From DATARH01 sp963712835 (GTDB taxonomy: Bacteria; Pseudomonadota; Alphaproteobacteria; ATCC43930; CGMCC-115725): a stretch of 64,000 nt of DNA. A program made the position numbers and the translations under genes. A model generated the notes under the pieces. That model was given only the letters and a program-made list of their open reading frames with translations. It was not told where the DNA came from and made no database searches. Where the stretch lies: NCBI GenBank assembly GCA_963712835.1, contig CAVQJJ010000011.1:1-64000 (forward strand), written 5' to 3'. Within the stretch, counting starts at the first letter, position 1. Every line of letters begins with the position of its first letter. Of this stretch, positions 7,598 through 16,322 are shown piece after piece.

Positions 7598-8686
7598 ATG
7601 CTGTTCAAATGCCGGCCGGAGGGGTTGCCGATCCCGGGGCGGTTTCCCGGGCCGGCGCATGCGCGCGGCAAGTGGTTCACGATCGACATCCATTGCCACC
7701 TGTTGACCGAGAAGGCCGAGCAGATGGTCGCCGATGCCGGCCTGACGATGGACTGGCAGCCGCGCCACCAGTTCGCCAACGAGCTGACGCGCGAGACCAA
7801 CCGCGAGCAGGCGCGCCGCACCCGCGTGCAATTCACCTCGGTCGAGAAGCGCCTCGCCGACATGGATCTGATGGGGATCGACATCCAGGCGATTACCCCC
7901 TCGCCGGCGCAGACATTTTACAGCGTGCCGGCCGATCTCGGCATCGAGACAGCGCGCGTCATCAACGACAATATCGCGGATATTTGCGGCAGGCACCCCG
8001 ACCGCTTCGTCGGGCTCGGCACGGTGCCGTTCCAGGCCCCCGAGCTGGCAGTCGCCGAGTTGGATCGGCTGCATAAATCGCTGGGGCTTAGAGGCATCGA
8101 GATCGCCACCAATGTCGCCGGCGCCGACCTCTCTGAGCCGCGCTTTCGGCCGATCTTCCAGCGCGCCGAGGAACTGGGATTGCTGCTGTTCATGCACCCG
8201 ACCGGCTTCCCCGAGGCAAGTCGGTTCCGCGACCACTACTTCACCAACATCATCGGCAACCCGCTCGACACGACGGTGGCGGTGCATCACCTGATCTTTG
8301 GCGGCGTGCTGCAGGACTGCCCGAATTTGAAGCTGGTGCTGTCGCATGGTGGCGGTTTCCTGCCCGCCTATTCGGGCCGCATCGACCACGCCGCCTCGGC
8401 GCGGCCCGACACCTGCACCTGCCTCAGCCACATGCCGACGACCTATCTGAGGCGGCTCTATTTCGACACCATCGTCTACACTCACCACCAGCTGCACTAT
8501 CTGGTCGAGAATTACGGCGCCGACCATGTGCTGATGGGCACCGACTACCCGGCCGATATGGGCGAGGTCGACCCGATCGGCTTTATCGAGAGCGCTGACC
8601 AGCTGGAAGACACCGAACGCGCGGCGATCTTGGGGCGAAACGCGGCACGGCTGCTGAACCTCGAAATACCGGAGAACCGCCGGTGA
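7598..8686 (+). CDS. ACMSD-type amidohydrolase
   Basis: The 362-residue protein is an amidohydrolase-fold metalloenzyme of the ACMSD/LigJ branch, which decarboxylates or hydrates ring-cleavage products. Metal ligands are visible: DIHCH near residue 30, His in LFMHPTGF near 199, His in VLSHGGGFLP near 248 and Asp in LMGTDYPADM near 314. GGGGAGGG about nine bases before ATG 7598 supports the start. The next gene overlaps it by GTGA, so it begins a tightly packed operon that includes an extradiol dioxygenase and a lactonase. The neighbours suggest action on an open-ring dicarboxylate, either as 4-oxalomesaconate-hydratase-like or decarboxylase-like enzyme. The exact reaction cannot be read from the sequence. 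Confidence 0.88.
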   Translation: MLFKCRPEGLPIPGRFPGPAHARGKWFTIDIHCHLLTEKAEQMVADAGLTMDWQPRHQFANELTRETNREQARRTRVQFTSVEKRLADMDLMGIDIQAITPSPAQTFYSVPADLGIETARVINDNIADICGRHPDRFVGLGTVPFQAPELAVAELDRLHKSLGLRGIEIATNVAGADLSEPRFRPIFQRAEELGLLLFMHPTGFPEASRFRDHYFTNIIGNPLDTTVAVHHLIFGGVLQDCPNLKLVLSHGGGFLPAYSGRIDHAASARPDTCTCLSHMPTTYLRRLYFDTIVYTHHQLHYLVENYGADHVLMGTDYPADMGEVDPIGFIESADQLEDTERAAILGRNAARLLNLEIPENRR

Positions 8687-9195
8687 GACCGCCGCGAGCG
8701 CTGGCGGCGATCCTCGCCGCGGCGGCGCTGTTGCCGGTCTTGGCGCATGCGCAGGACTTGGTAGAGCGCGGCAAATACATCGCGACGATCGGCGGCTGCC
8801 TCGATTGCCATACGCCCGGCTATTTCCTTGGCAAGCCGGACATGACGCGGTATCTCGGCGGTTCCGATGTCGGGTTCAAGGTTGGCGATCTCGGCATCTT
8901 TGTCGGGCCGAATCTGACACCGGACAAGGAAACCGGGCTCGGCAGTTGGACCGATGCGCAGATCGCCGCGGCGCTGACTACCGGGGTGCGCCCCGACGGC
9001 CGCATCCTCGCGCCGATCATGCCGTGGCGTGCACTGGCGCATCTCAGCAAGCCCGATCTGGCGGCGCTCGTCGCTTATCTGCGCAGCCTGCCGCCGGTGA
9101 GCCATAAGGTGCCGGGCCCATTCGGCCCGAATGACAAGCCGCCGGTTTTCGTCATGCAGCTCGTGCCGCCGGACGGAGCGGCGGCAAAACAATGA
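8683..9195 (+). CDS. Periplasmic mono-heme c-type cytochrome
   Basis: The 170-residue protein starts at GTG 8683, overlapping the preceding stop by four bases. Residues 1-23 form a Sec signal peptide ending AHAQ. A heme-attachment motif CLDCH lies near residues 39-43 and a likely Met ligand in APIMPW near 112. The C-terminal part is the helical end typical of cytochrome c (KPDLAALVAYLRSLPPV). It resembles the small cytochromes that serve alcohol, aldehyde or ring-oxidising periplasmic enzymes. Within this operon no dehydrogenase partner is obvious, so its donor is unknown. It could take electrons from a product of the pathway and pass them to an oxidase. Confidence 0.88.
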   Translation: MRPPRALAAILAAAALLPVLAHAQDLVERGKYIATIGGCLDCHTPGYFLGKPDMTRYLGGSDVGFKVGDLGIFVGPNLTPDKETGLGSWTDAQIAAALTTGVRPDGRILAPIMPWRALAHLSKPDLAALVAYLRSLPPVSHKVPGPFGPNDKPPVFVMQLVPPDGAAAKQ

Positions 9196-9219
9196 GCGAA
9201 TTTCCGAAGGAGGTGAGCG

Positions 9220-10269
9220 ATGGCTGAAATCCTGGGGATCGGTTGCACGCACCGGCCGGTGATGCTGCGCCGGAACGAGGACTGGAGCGGCATGATGAAG
9301 GCCTCGCTCGCCGACCCCGACATGCCGGAGCACATGAAGAACCCGGCCTCGTGGCCGGAGAAGCTGCGCGCCGAATTGGGCAACGATTGGGGCGCCTCAA
9401 CCGCCGCGCGCTACCGCGAGGTTTATCGCCAGCATTTTGCCGAGGCACGGCGGGCGCTCGACGACTTCAAGCCCGATGCCATCATCATGTGGGGCGACGA
9501 CCAGTACGAGAACTTCAAGGAGGACATCGTTCCGCCGTTCGCGGTGCTGGCGTACGAGGATCAGGATATTCAGCCTTGGGCGCACCGCCGCTCGCCCGAC
9601 AACCCGTGGAACGAGGCAGCAGACACAAAATTTCGCGTGCGCGGCCACAAGGAGGCCGGGAAATACTTGGCGTCGAAGCTGATCGAGAGTGGCATCGATG
9701 TCGGCTATGCCTATAAGCCGCTGCACCACCCGATGGGGCACGCGTTCGAAAACACCGTACTGCTGCTCGACGACGAGCGGCGCGGGTTCGACTATCCGCT
9801 GGTGCAGTTTTCGGTGAATTGCTACGGGCGCCGGGTCAACGCGGCGCGCGGCTTGCGCCTGCCGCTCAGCATGAAGGACGACATCCGCAGCCTCGACCCG
9901 CCGTCACCCAACCCGCATCGCTGCATGGAGGTCGGCGCGGCGACCGCGCGCGCCATGGCAGAGAGCCCGTGGCGCGTCGCGCTGATGGCGTCGTCGAGCT
10001 GGTCGCACTCGTTCCTCACCGAAAAGAACTGGCAGCTCTGGCCCGACCTGGCGGCCGACCGCGCGCTGTATGATGCGCTGGAGACGGGCGATTATGCCAA
10101 GTGGCATGGCTACAAGACCGACCAGATCGAGGAATCCGGCCAGCACGAGGTGCTCAACTGGTTCTGCCTGTTGGGCGCGATGGAAGCGCTCGGCCGCAAG
10201 CCCGACAAGGCGGCGTTCCTCGAATGCTGGGCCTTCGTGTCGCCGGTTGTGTTCGCGCACTACCATTAA
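9220..10269 (+). CDS. LigB-fold class III extradiol dioxygenase-like protein
   Basis: The 349-residue protein has the class III extradiol dioxygenase (LigB) fold. Its signs are an N-terminal GIGCTHRPVML with the first His ligand, ALDDFKPDAIIMWGDDQYENF, and KPLHHPMGHAFENTV, followed by MASSSWSHSFLTEKNW. Enzymes of this superfamily use non-heme Fe(II) to open catechol, protocatechuate or gallate rings. Start ATG 9220 follows a strong AAGGAGGTGAG site. It has no separate alpha (LigA) partner nearby, so it is closer to single-subunit or gallate-type members, or to non-oxygenase relatives. The adjacent amidohydrolase and lactonase fit a ring-cleavage route. Substrate is not determined. Confidence 0.85.
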   Translation: MAEILGIGCTHRPVMLRRNEDWSGMMKASLADPDMPEHMKNPASWPEKLRAELGNDWGASTAARYREVYRQHFAEARRALDDFKPDAIIMWGDDQYENFKEDIVPPFAVLAYEDQDIQPWAHRRSPDNPWNEAADTKFRVRGHKEAGKYLASKLIESGIDVGYAYKPLHHPMGHAFENTVLLLDDERRGFDYPLVQFSVNCYGRRVNAARGLRLPLSMKDDIRSLDPPSPNPHRCMEVGAATARAMAESPWRVALMASSSWSHSFLTEKNWQLWPDLAADRALYDALETGDYAKWHGYKTDQIEESGQHEVLNWFCLLGAMEALGRKPDKAAFLECWAFVSPVVFAHYH

Positions 10270-10285
10270 ACCAGGAGAGGAAGCC

Positions 10286-11155
10286 ATGGCTGGTGTCGCA
10301 GACCTTCTCGAATCCGGTGAAGCGCAGCGGCTGGCGACCGGTTTCACCTTCACCGAGGGCCCGGTCTATCACCCGGACGGTTTCTGGTATTTCGTCGATG
10401 TACGCGAGTCGAAATTCTATCGCATCAAGCCGGGCGGCCCGGCTGAGCTGCTGCGCGAGAGCACCGGCGAGGGCAATGGCACGACCTTCGATCCGCAGGG
10501 TCGGTTGATCCAATGCGAGGGCGGCAACCGCCGGATGACCCGCTGGCCGGCCGACGGGAAGTTCGCGTCGCACGAAGTGCTGATGGACAATTTCGATGGC
10601 AAGCGCCTGTCACGCCCCAATGATGTCCTGTGCAAGTCGGATGGCAGCCTCTACTTCACCAATCCGGGATTGCGCATACCGCTAGAAGCACGCGAGCTCG
10701 ATCCGTCGGCGATCTATCGCATCATGCCCGACGGCTCGCACCGTCATGTGGCCGATTTCGAGTACCCGAACGGGCTCACCTTCTCGCCCGACGAGCGCGT
10801 TCTTTACGTCGCGAACACACGGCACGCGGCCTACATCCACCGGCTGGAGATGGATTCAGCCGGCGCCATGGTCCGCCGCAGCATCTTCGCCGACATGTCG
10901 TCGGACGAGAAAATCGGCGTGCCGGACGGGATGAAGGTCGATGTCGAGGGCCAGGTGTGGTGCACCGGCCCCGGCGGCACCTGGGTCTTCGCGCCGGACG
11001 GCACGCGGATCGGCATTCTGAAGACGCCGGAAGTGCCGGCCAACCTCGCGTTCGGCGGGCCGGACATGAAGACGATCTTTTTCACCGCGCACACATCGGT
11101 CTACACAATGCGGGCGAAGGCGCCGGGCCTGCCGGGGCACCCGTTCAAGCGATAG
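10286..11155 (+). CDS. SMP-30/gluconolactonase family lactonase
   Basis: The protein of 289 residues is a six-bladed beta-propeller of the SMP-30/gluconolactonase/LRE family. Metal-binding positions are visible: Glu in FTEGPVYHPDG near residue 25, Asn in SRPNDVLCKSDG near 112 and Asp in GVPDGMKVDVEG near 214. Start ATG 10286 follows AGGAGAGGAAG; the longer upstream frame belongs to shadow sequence over the dioxygenase. Such enzymes hydrolyse lactones with a divalent metal. In this operon it could open a lactone formed after ring cleavage (for example 2-pyrone-4,6-dicarboxylate-like or muconolactone-like), but the family is broad. A second family member lies at 54071-54952 in a sugar context. 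Confidence 0.88.
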   Translation: MAGVADLLESGEAQRLATGFTFTEGPVYHPDGFWYFVDVRESKFYRIKPGGPAELLRESTGEGNGTTFDPQGRLIQCEGGNRRMTRWPADGKFASHEVLMDNFDGKRLSRPNDVLCKSDGSLYFTNPGLRIPLEARELDPSAIYRIMPDGSHRHVADFEYPNGLTFSPDERVLYVANTRHAAYIHRLEMDSAGAMVRRSIFADMSSDEKIGVPDGMKVDVEGQVWCTGPGGTWVFAPDGTRIGILKTPEVPANLAFGGPDMKTIFFTAHTSVYTMRAKAPGLPGHPFKR

Positions 11156-11162
11156 CCGGCAT

Positions 11163-11256
11163 CGCCATTGCGAGGAGCCGGAAAGTGACGAAGCAATCTC
11201 TCGCAACAACCGGCCAAGACGGAGGGAGATTGCTTCGCTCCGCTCGCAATGACGAT
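11163..11256. repeat. Palindromic intergenic repeat (CATTGCGAG type)
   Basis: CATTGCGAG at 11166 and GAAGCAATCTC at 11190 are mirrored by GAGATTGCTTC at 11226 and CTCGCAATG at 11243. The two arms form a long imperfect stem around about 25 bases. This motif is a widely scattered intergenic repeat of alphaproteobacterial genomes. Here it separates the lactonase gene from the binding-protein gene and may act as a transcript stabiliser or weak terminator. Confidence 0.8.
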
Positions 11257-11289
11257 GGTGTTGGGCCGGCGGACTGGTAGGATCGCCGG

Positions 11290-12216
11290 ATGAAGCTGGC
11301 GATCCCCGATCTGATCTCGAACTCGTATTTCACCGCGCTCGCCGCGGCGGAGCTCGGGCATTTCGCGCGGCATGGGCTCGATGTGCAGGCCGAGTTGATC
11401 TTTCCGGTCGATCGCGCCTACGAGGTGTTGCGCGACGGTGAATACGACTTCGTCGCCGGGGCGGCGCATGGCGCGCTCGCCGCGTTCCCGGCGTGGCGCG
11501 GCTGCAAACTGTTGGGCGCGCTGGCGCAGGGCATGTACTGGTTCCTTGTGATGCGCGCCGAACTCGGCATCGCGCGCGGCGACCTCGCGGTGCTCAAAGG
11601 CAAGCGCATCGGCGCGGCGCCCTGGGTCGAGATGGGGCTGCGCCAGCTTCTGATAGAAGCGGGGCTCGACCCGGCGCGGAACGATATCACCATCGCGCCG
11701 GTACCGGGCGCGGTGGGAACAACGACCAATTTCGGGCTGACCGCGGCACAGGCCTTGGCCGACGGCAAGATCGACGGGTTCTGGGCCAACGGCATGGCCA
11801 CCGAGATCGCGGTGACGAGCGGGGTGGGCAGCATCGTGCTCGACGTGCGGCGCGGCGACGGGCCGCCGGGATGCTTCGACTATACGTTCGGCGCGCTGGC
11901 GACGACCGAGCGGCTGATCGACAAGTCGCCCGAAATCGCCGCGGCGGCGCTGCGGGCGCTCGCCGATGCACAGCGCGATCTTAAGTCCGACGTCACACGG
12001 GCAATACTCGTCGGCGAAAAACGTTTTCCGCCGCGCGAGACCGGGCTCATCGCGCAGATCGTCGAGCGCGACCTGCCCTACTACGACGCGACCATCAGCG
12101 AGAAATCGATCGCTGGGGTCGCGGTTTTTGCACGCTCGCTCGGCATTCTCAACGAGAGTGTTGAATACAGCGACATAGTCGCCACTCAATTCAGCCATTT
12201 ATGGACTCAACGATGA
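11290..12216 (+). CDS. NMT1/SsuA-like substrate-binding protein
   Basis: The 308-residue protein has the periplasmic-binding-protein-II fold of the NMT1/SsuA/ThiY group. MKLAIPDLISNSYFTALAA opens directly with the first strand, followed by GHFARHGLDVQAE, the YDFVAGAAHGAL motif and GKRIGAAPWVEMGL. There is no signal peptide, unusual for a transporter-bound receptor. No permease or ATPase is nearby, so it may be an orphan receptor, an enzyme of this fold, or a protein with an unusual start. Its stop overlaps the ATG at 12213 of the first HpaB-like gene (ATGA), so it is translationally coupled to the monooxygenases and probably concerns the same substrate. Role beyond ligand binding is unknown. 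Confidence 0.8.
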   Translation: MKLAIPDLISNSYFTALAAAELGHFARHGLDVQAELIFPVDRAYEVLRDGEYDFVAGAAHGALAAFPAWRGCKLLGALAQGMYWFLVMRAELGIARGDLAVLKGKRIGAAPWVEMGLRQLLIEAGLDPARNDITIAPVPGAVGTTTNFGLTAAQALADGKIDGFWANGMATEIAVTSGVGSIVLDVRRGDGPPGCFDYTFGALATTERLIDKSPEIAAAALRALADAQRDLKSDVTRAILVGEKRFPPRETGLIAQIVERDLPYYDATISEKSIAGVAVFARSLGILNESVEYSDIVATQFSHLWTQR

Positions 12217-13706
12217 GAACCGGCGCGGAGTACCGCGAGGCTTTGCGCGACGGGCGCGTCGTCTATGTGATGGGTGAAGGGCGCGTCGATGACGTGACAA
12301 CGCATCCCGCGACCCGAGGCGTGGTCGAGGAATACGTCGCCTGGCATGACCGGCACCGCGCCCCCGATTGGGCCGATATCCTGCTTCGGCCGGACGGCCA
12401 GCCGTGGGCCTTCACGGTGCCGCACGGCACAAGCGACCTGCTCGGCATGGGCCGCTCCTACGCCAAGACCTGCTTCTTGTCCGCCGGCAACATCACGCAC
12501 GACCCGGCCTATGGCCACCTGATAGCGATGGGCATCAAGAACGCGGTCGCGATCCATGCCGCGACCCAGGGGGCGGGGCCGGAGCATATCGAGCGCGCCG
12601 AGGCCTATCGCGCGATGATCGCCCAGGGCGAGCGCTTCCTGACGTTTTCCAGCGGCTCGGCGCCGATCGGCTACCGGATGCGGCCCGACCCGGCGATGCG
12701 CGCCGCGGTGCGACTGGTGCGCGAAACCGACAAGGGCATCGTCGTCAGCGGGCGGGTCGGCATGCACACCAGTCCTTGTTATGCCGAGGACATTTATGTC
12801 GGCGCGCTGTGCGGGCTGCAGATCGACAGTCACCCGGCGAGCTTTGTGGTCGAAGTCGCCGCCAAGGGCGTCACGATCTTGTGCCGCAAGATCGCAGCGC
12901 GCGATCCGAACCCGTTCCTGTCGCCGCTCTCCCACCGCTTCGACGAGCTCGACGGCCAGCTTTGGCTCGATGAGGTGCTGATCCCGTGGCAGCACGTGTT
13001 CCTCACCGATGTGAACCTCGAGCCGGTGGCGCGCTGGCTGATGTGGCATCACCTTTATGGATGGGGCGCGCGGGCGGAATTCAGCCTCGGCATCGCGCTG
13101 GCGCTGGTCGACGCGATGGGGCTCAGGGAAAACGACGCCACCATCGAATACCTGATCGACCTCACCGCGAGCGTGCAGACGATCCGCGCCTGCCAGCTCG
13201 CCGCAGCGCACGAGCCGGAGCAAACCGTGATCGGCTATGCCGCGCCCAACCACGCCCATGTCATGGCGGGCGGCGTCACGCTGTTCAAGACGCGGCAGCA
13301 GATCAGCGAAATCCTGCGCATCGTCCCGGGCTCGTCGCTGGTGGTGGCGCCGAGCGATAGCGACCTCGCCGCGCCGGGGCTTGCGCTCGGGCTCGAAGAG
13401 GCGTTCGCCGGCGGCGGCTATACCGCGACGCAGCGCGCCGCGCTGCTGCAGCTGGCCTGGGACCATGTGTCGTCGGGGCTTGATGGGCGCGAGTCGGCGT
13501 TCGAGCTGCACGCCTCGGGCGGCATGCCGTCGTGGCGCGGGCGGCTGCGGCAGAGCTTCGCCGACTACAACGCGCTGGCGAACGCTGTGCTGAGGCAGCT
13601 CGATGGCGACATGCCGGCGATCGATCTAGGCGGCATTCCAGCACGGCCCATGGCGCCGCGCCGGGTCAACGCCGCGCCGTCCGCCTCAGCCGGAGACAAA
13701 CGGTGA
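12213..13706 (+). CDS. HpaB-family flavin-dependent monooxygenase, first copy
   Basis: This roughly 497-residue protein belongs to the 4-hydroxyphenylacetate 3-hydroxylase (HpaB) large-component family, FADH2-using monooxygenases of acyl-CoA-dehydrogenase fold. Marks are MRTGAEYREALRDGRVVYVM at the N-terminus, RETDKGIVVSGRVGMHTS, LSHRFDELDGQLWLDEVLIP, and the helical C-terminal half with ATIEYLIDLTASVQTIRAC. ATG 12213 overlaps the previous stop and matches the N-terminus of the next paralogue; ATG 12201 is an alternative. It should hydroxylate a phenolic or CoA-linked substrate and would need a flavin reductase, which is not encoded here. The neighbouring gene is a clear paralogue. Confidence 0.9.
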   Translation: MRTGAEYREALRDGRVVYVMGEGRVDDVTTHPATRGVVEEYVAWHDRHRAPDWADILLRPDGQPWAFTVPHGTSDLLGMGRSYAKTCFLSAGNITHDPAYGHLIAMGIKNAVAIHAATQGAGPEHIERAEAYRAMIAQGERFLTFSSGSAPIGYRMRPDPAMRAAVRLVRETDKGIVVSGRVGMHTSPCYAEDIYVGALCGLQIDSHPASFVVEVAAKGVTILCRKIAARDPNPFLSPLSHRFDELDGQLWLDEVLIPWQHVFLTDVNLEPVARWLMWHHLYGWGARAEFSLGIALALVDAMGLRENDATIEYLIDLTASVQTIRACQLAAAHEPEQTVIGYAAPNHAHVMAGGVTLFKTRQQISEILRIVPGSSLVVAPSDSDLAAPGLALGLEEAFAGGGYTATQRAALLQLAWDHVSSGLDGRESAFELHASGGMPSWRGRLRQSFADYNALANAVLRQLDGDMPAIDLGGIPARPMAPRRVNAAPSASAGDKR

Positions 13707-15169
13707 GAAGCGGCGCCGAATACAAGGCCGCGCTGTGCGACGGCCGCAAGGTCGTCATCATGGGCGGCGGCAAGATCAAAGATGTGACGACGGATCCCGC
13801 GACCGCGGCGATGGTCGAGCAGTATGCCGCCTGGTACGACCGGCACCGCGACCCCAAATGGGCCGACACACTGGTCAATCCCAGCGGCACGCCATGGGCC
13901 TTTGTGCTGCCGCGGACGGTGGAAGAGGTGGTCGCGATCGGCCGGGCGATTTCCAAGACGATTTTCCTGTCGGCCGGCAACATTACCCACACGCCGCATT
14001 ACGGGCACCTGATCGCCATGGGCGTGCTGGCCGCCGCCGAGACGCGCAATGCCGGCCCTCAGCACGCGGAGAATGCCGAGGCCTATCGCCGCGAGATCGT
14101 GCGCGACCAGCGCTTCACGACGTTCTGCGGCGGCGCGGCGATCATCGGCCAGCGTCTACAGCCCAACCCGGCCGACCGGGTCTCGGTTAAGATCGTGCGC
14201 GAGACCGACAAGGGGATGATCGTCAAGGGCCGGCTCGGCATGCACACGAGCCCGGCCTATGCCGAGGAGGTCTATGTCGGGCACCTGACCGGCTTGCAGA
14301 TCGACGGGCAGCCGGTCGGGTTTATCGTCCCGGTGGGCGCGGCCGGGGTGACGACGCTGTGCCGCCGGCAAGCGACGCGCGAGGCGAGCCGGTTCATGGC
14401 GCCGCTCTCCAGCCGCTATGACGAGCTCGACGGCCAGATGTGGCTCGACGATTTGTTCGTGCCGTGGGAGCGGGTGTTCGCGGTGGACCCGGCACCCGAG
14501 GCAATCCCGCGCTGGCTGCGCTGGCACCACCTCTATGGCTGGCTGGCGAAGGCCGAGTTCACCGTCGGGCTGTGTCTGGCGCTGGCCGACGCGATGGGGT
14601 TGAAGGAGCACGACGCGACGATCGAATACCTGGTCGACGCGATCGCCGAGGTGCAGACCGTGCGCTCGTGCATCGTCGCCGCCGAGCACGACCCGGATTT
14701 CACGCCGACCGGCTATTGCGTGCCCAACCATGCCCATCTTGCGGCGGGGGGCGTCGCTCTGTTCAAGGCGCGACAACGGATTTCGGAGCTGCTACGCATC
14801 ATCCCAGGCTCCTCGCTGGTCGTGGCGCCGGGCGACAGCGACCTGGCGATCCCGGAGCTTGCCGAGGGTCTCGAAGAAAGCTTTGGCGGCGGCGGATACA
14901 GCGCGCGGCAGCGCGCGGCATTGCTGCAGCTCGCCTGGGATCACGTGTCGTCGGCGCTCGACGGGCGCGAGTCGGCGTTCGAACTGCACGCCTCGGGCGG
15001 CCTACCCGGATGGCGCCATTGGCTCAGACGGAGCTTCAAGGACTACAACCAGCTCGCCAACGCCGTGCTCGACTTCGTCAATGTCGAGATGCCCGCCGTT
15101 GATGTCACCGGCATCGGCACGGCGATGCCCGCCGCGCGACGCGCGGTGACGCTGCCGCCGAAGAAATAG
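13703..15169 (+). CDS. HpaB-family flavin-dependent monooxygenase, second copy
   Basis: The 488-residue protein is a tandem paralogue of the preceding gene, aligning over its whole length (VRSGAEYKAALCDGRKVVIM at the start, RETDKGMIVKGRLGMHTS, RYDELDGQMWLDDLFVPWER, ATIEYLVDAIAEVQTVRSC, and a shared tail around ALDGRESAFELHASGG). By eye more than half of positions agree. The start is GTG 13703, overlapping the previous stop as GTGA; the longer frame upstream is shadow. It is expected to act as a phenol or CoA-ester hydroxylase or as the second chain of a hetero-oligomer with its neighbour. No HpaC-type reductase is found in the window. Confidence 0.9.
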   Translation: MRSGAEYKAALCDGRKVVIMGGGKIKDVTTDPATAAMVEQYAAWYDRHRDPKWADTLVNPSGTPWAFVLPRTVEEVVAIGRAISKTIFLSAGNITHTPHYGHLIAMGVLAAAETRNAGPQHAENAEAYRREIVRDQRFTTFCGGAAIIGQRLQPNPADRVSVKIVRETDKGMIVKGRLGMHTSPAYAEEVYVGHLTGLQIDGQPVGFIVPVGAAGVTTLCRRQATREASRFMAPLSSRYDELDGQMWLDDLFVPWERVFAVDPAPEAIPRWLRWHHLYGWLAKAEFTVGLCLALADAMGLKEHDATIEYLVDAIAEVQTVRSCIVAAEHDPDFTPTGYCVPNHAHLAAGGVALFKARQRISELLRIIPGSSLVVAPGDSDLAIPELAEGLEESFGGGGYSARQRAALLQLAWDHVSSALDGRESAFELHASGGLPGWRHWLRRSFKDYNQLANAVLDFVNVEMPAVDVTGIGTAMPAARRAVTLPPKK

Positions 15170-15179
15170 GGGAATGGCC

Positions 15180-16280
15180 ATGACCTCAGCGGCGATCGTC
15201 GGCGCCGGGATCGGCGGGGTGTATCTGGCGGCGCAGCTCGGGCAGCTCGGTTCGCGGGTGCGGCTCACCGATCGAGATGACCGTCGCTTGGCCGATATCC
15301 GCGCGCGCGGCGGGATCGACGTCGAAGCGGACGGCAAGACAAAGTTCTCCGCCATCGAACGGGTGACGACCGACCTCGCGGCAGCGGTTGACGGCGCCGA
15401 CGTCATCGCCGTGTGCACCGGCGGCACCCTCCAGGAAGGCGTCGCGCGCGGCCTTGCGCCGCTGCTCGTCGACGGGCAGACGATCCTGCTGATCCAGGGC
15501 AATACCGGCGGCGCGTTGACCTTCCGCCGCGCGCTCGACGCCGCGGGCTGCCGCGCGCAGATCGATATCGCCGAGATGGACAACTACCCCTACTCGTGCT
15601 GGCGCGACGGCCCGACCCGCATCAGACCGATCGTCATGAAGAAAGGGCTGCAGATCGCCGCGTTCCCCGGCAATCGCACCGATGCGGTATTCGCGAAACT
15701 GGGGCCGCTGTTCCCCGGCGCCGTCGCACGGCCGAGCATCGCGTGGACCAGCTTTATGAACGCCAACGCGATGCTGCATGTCGCCAATTGCGTCGGCAAT
15801 GCCGGCAAGATCGACCGCGGCGAGGGTTACAAATTTTACGCCGAGGGCGTGACCAGTTCGGTGGCGCGGCTCTATCGGGCGATCAACGCCGAGCGGGTGG
15901 CGGTCGCCGCCGCGCTCGGCGCGCAGGTGCCGACGCTCGAAGACTGGTTCGCGCTGACCTATGGCGTGCGCGGCGCCGATCTGCCGGAGACCTGCCGGCT
16001 GCTCACCACCAACACCGATGGCCCCTACCAGGCGACCGGTACGCCGCACGACTGGAGCCACAAATACATCGCCGAGGATGTGCCGGTGGGGCTTATGCCG
16101 ATGCGCGCGCTTGGCGCGGCGGTAGGCGTAGAGACCCCGGCGATCGACGCGGTTATCAAGCTCGCGCAGATATTGGCCGGCAGCGATTTCGCCGCCGACG
16201 CGCGGACACTTGACCGCTTGGGGTTGGCCGGGATGGATGCCGCGCAGATCAGGCGGACGCTGGAAGGAGGTTTTCGCTGA
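15180..16280 (+). CDS. Octopine/nopaline dehydrogenase-fold NAD(P) oxidoreductase
   Basis: The protein of about 366 residues opens with a Rossmann motif (AAIVGAGIGGVYLAAQLGQL). A second domain follows with DIAEMDNYPYSCWRDGPTRI, IAWTSFMNANAMLHVANCVG and a helical C-terminus. This layout matches the NAD/NADP octopine/nopaline dehydrogenase family, which reduces imines formed from amino and keto acids, and related beta-keto-acid reductases. ATG 15180 has AGGGGA six bases ahead and is preferred to ATG 15174. It directly follows the HpaB pair and ends with a strong inverted repeat. A role in the same pathway, for example reduction of a keto intermediate, is inferred from position only. Confidence 0.8.
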   Translation: MTSAAIVGAGIGGVYLAAQLGQLGSRVRLTDRDDRRLADIRARGGIDVEADGKTKFSAIERVTTDLAAAVDGADVIAVCTGGTLQEGVARGLAPLLVDGQTILLIQGNTGGALTFRRALDAAGCRAQIDIAEMDNYPYSCWRDGPTRIRPIVMKKGLQIAAFPGNRTDAVFAKLGPLFPGAVARPSIAWTSFMNANAMLHVANCVGNAGKIDRGEGYKFYAEGVTSSVARLYRAINAERVAVAAALGAQVPTLEDWFALTYGVRGADLPETCRLLTTNTDGPYQATGTPHDWSHKYIAEDVPVGLMPMRALGAAVGVETPAIDAVIKLAQILAGSDFAADARTLDRLGLAGMDAAQIRRTLEGGFR

Positions 16281-16321
16281 CCCTCACCCGTCTCCGGGCC
16301 ACGCCCGGAGACGGGTGAGGG
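16281..16321. terminator. Perfect 19-bp inverted repeat between convergent genes
   Basis: CCCTCACCCGTCTCCGGGC (16281-16299) pairs perfectly with 16303-16321 around a three-base CAC loop. It lies between the end of the dehydrogenase gene and the end of the convergent crotonase gene and could terminate both transcripts. It lacks a T-run, so it may instead be a dispersed REP-type palindrome. Confidence 0.75.
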
Positions 16322-16322
16322 A

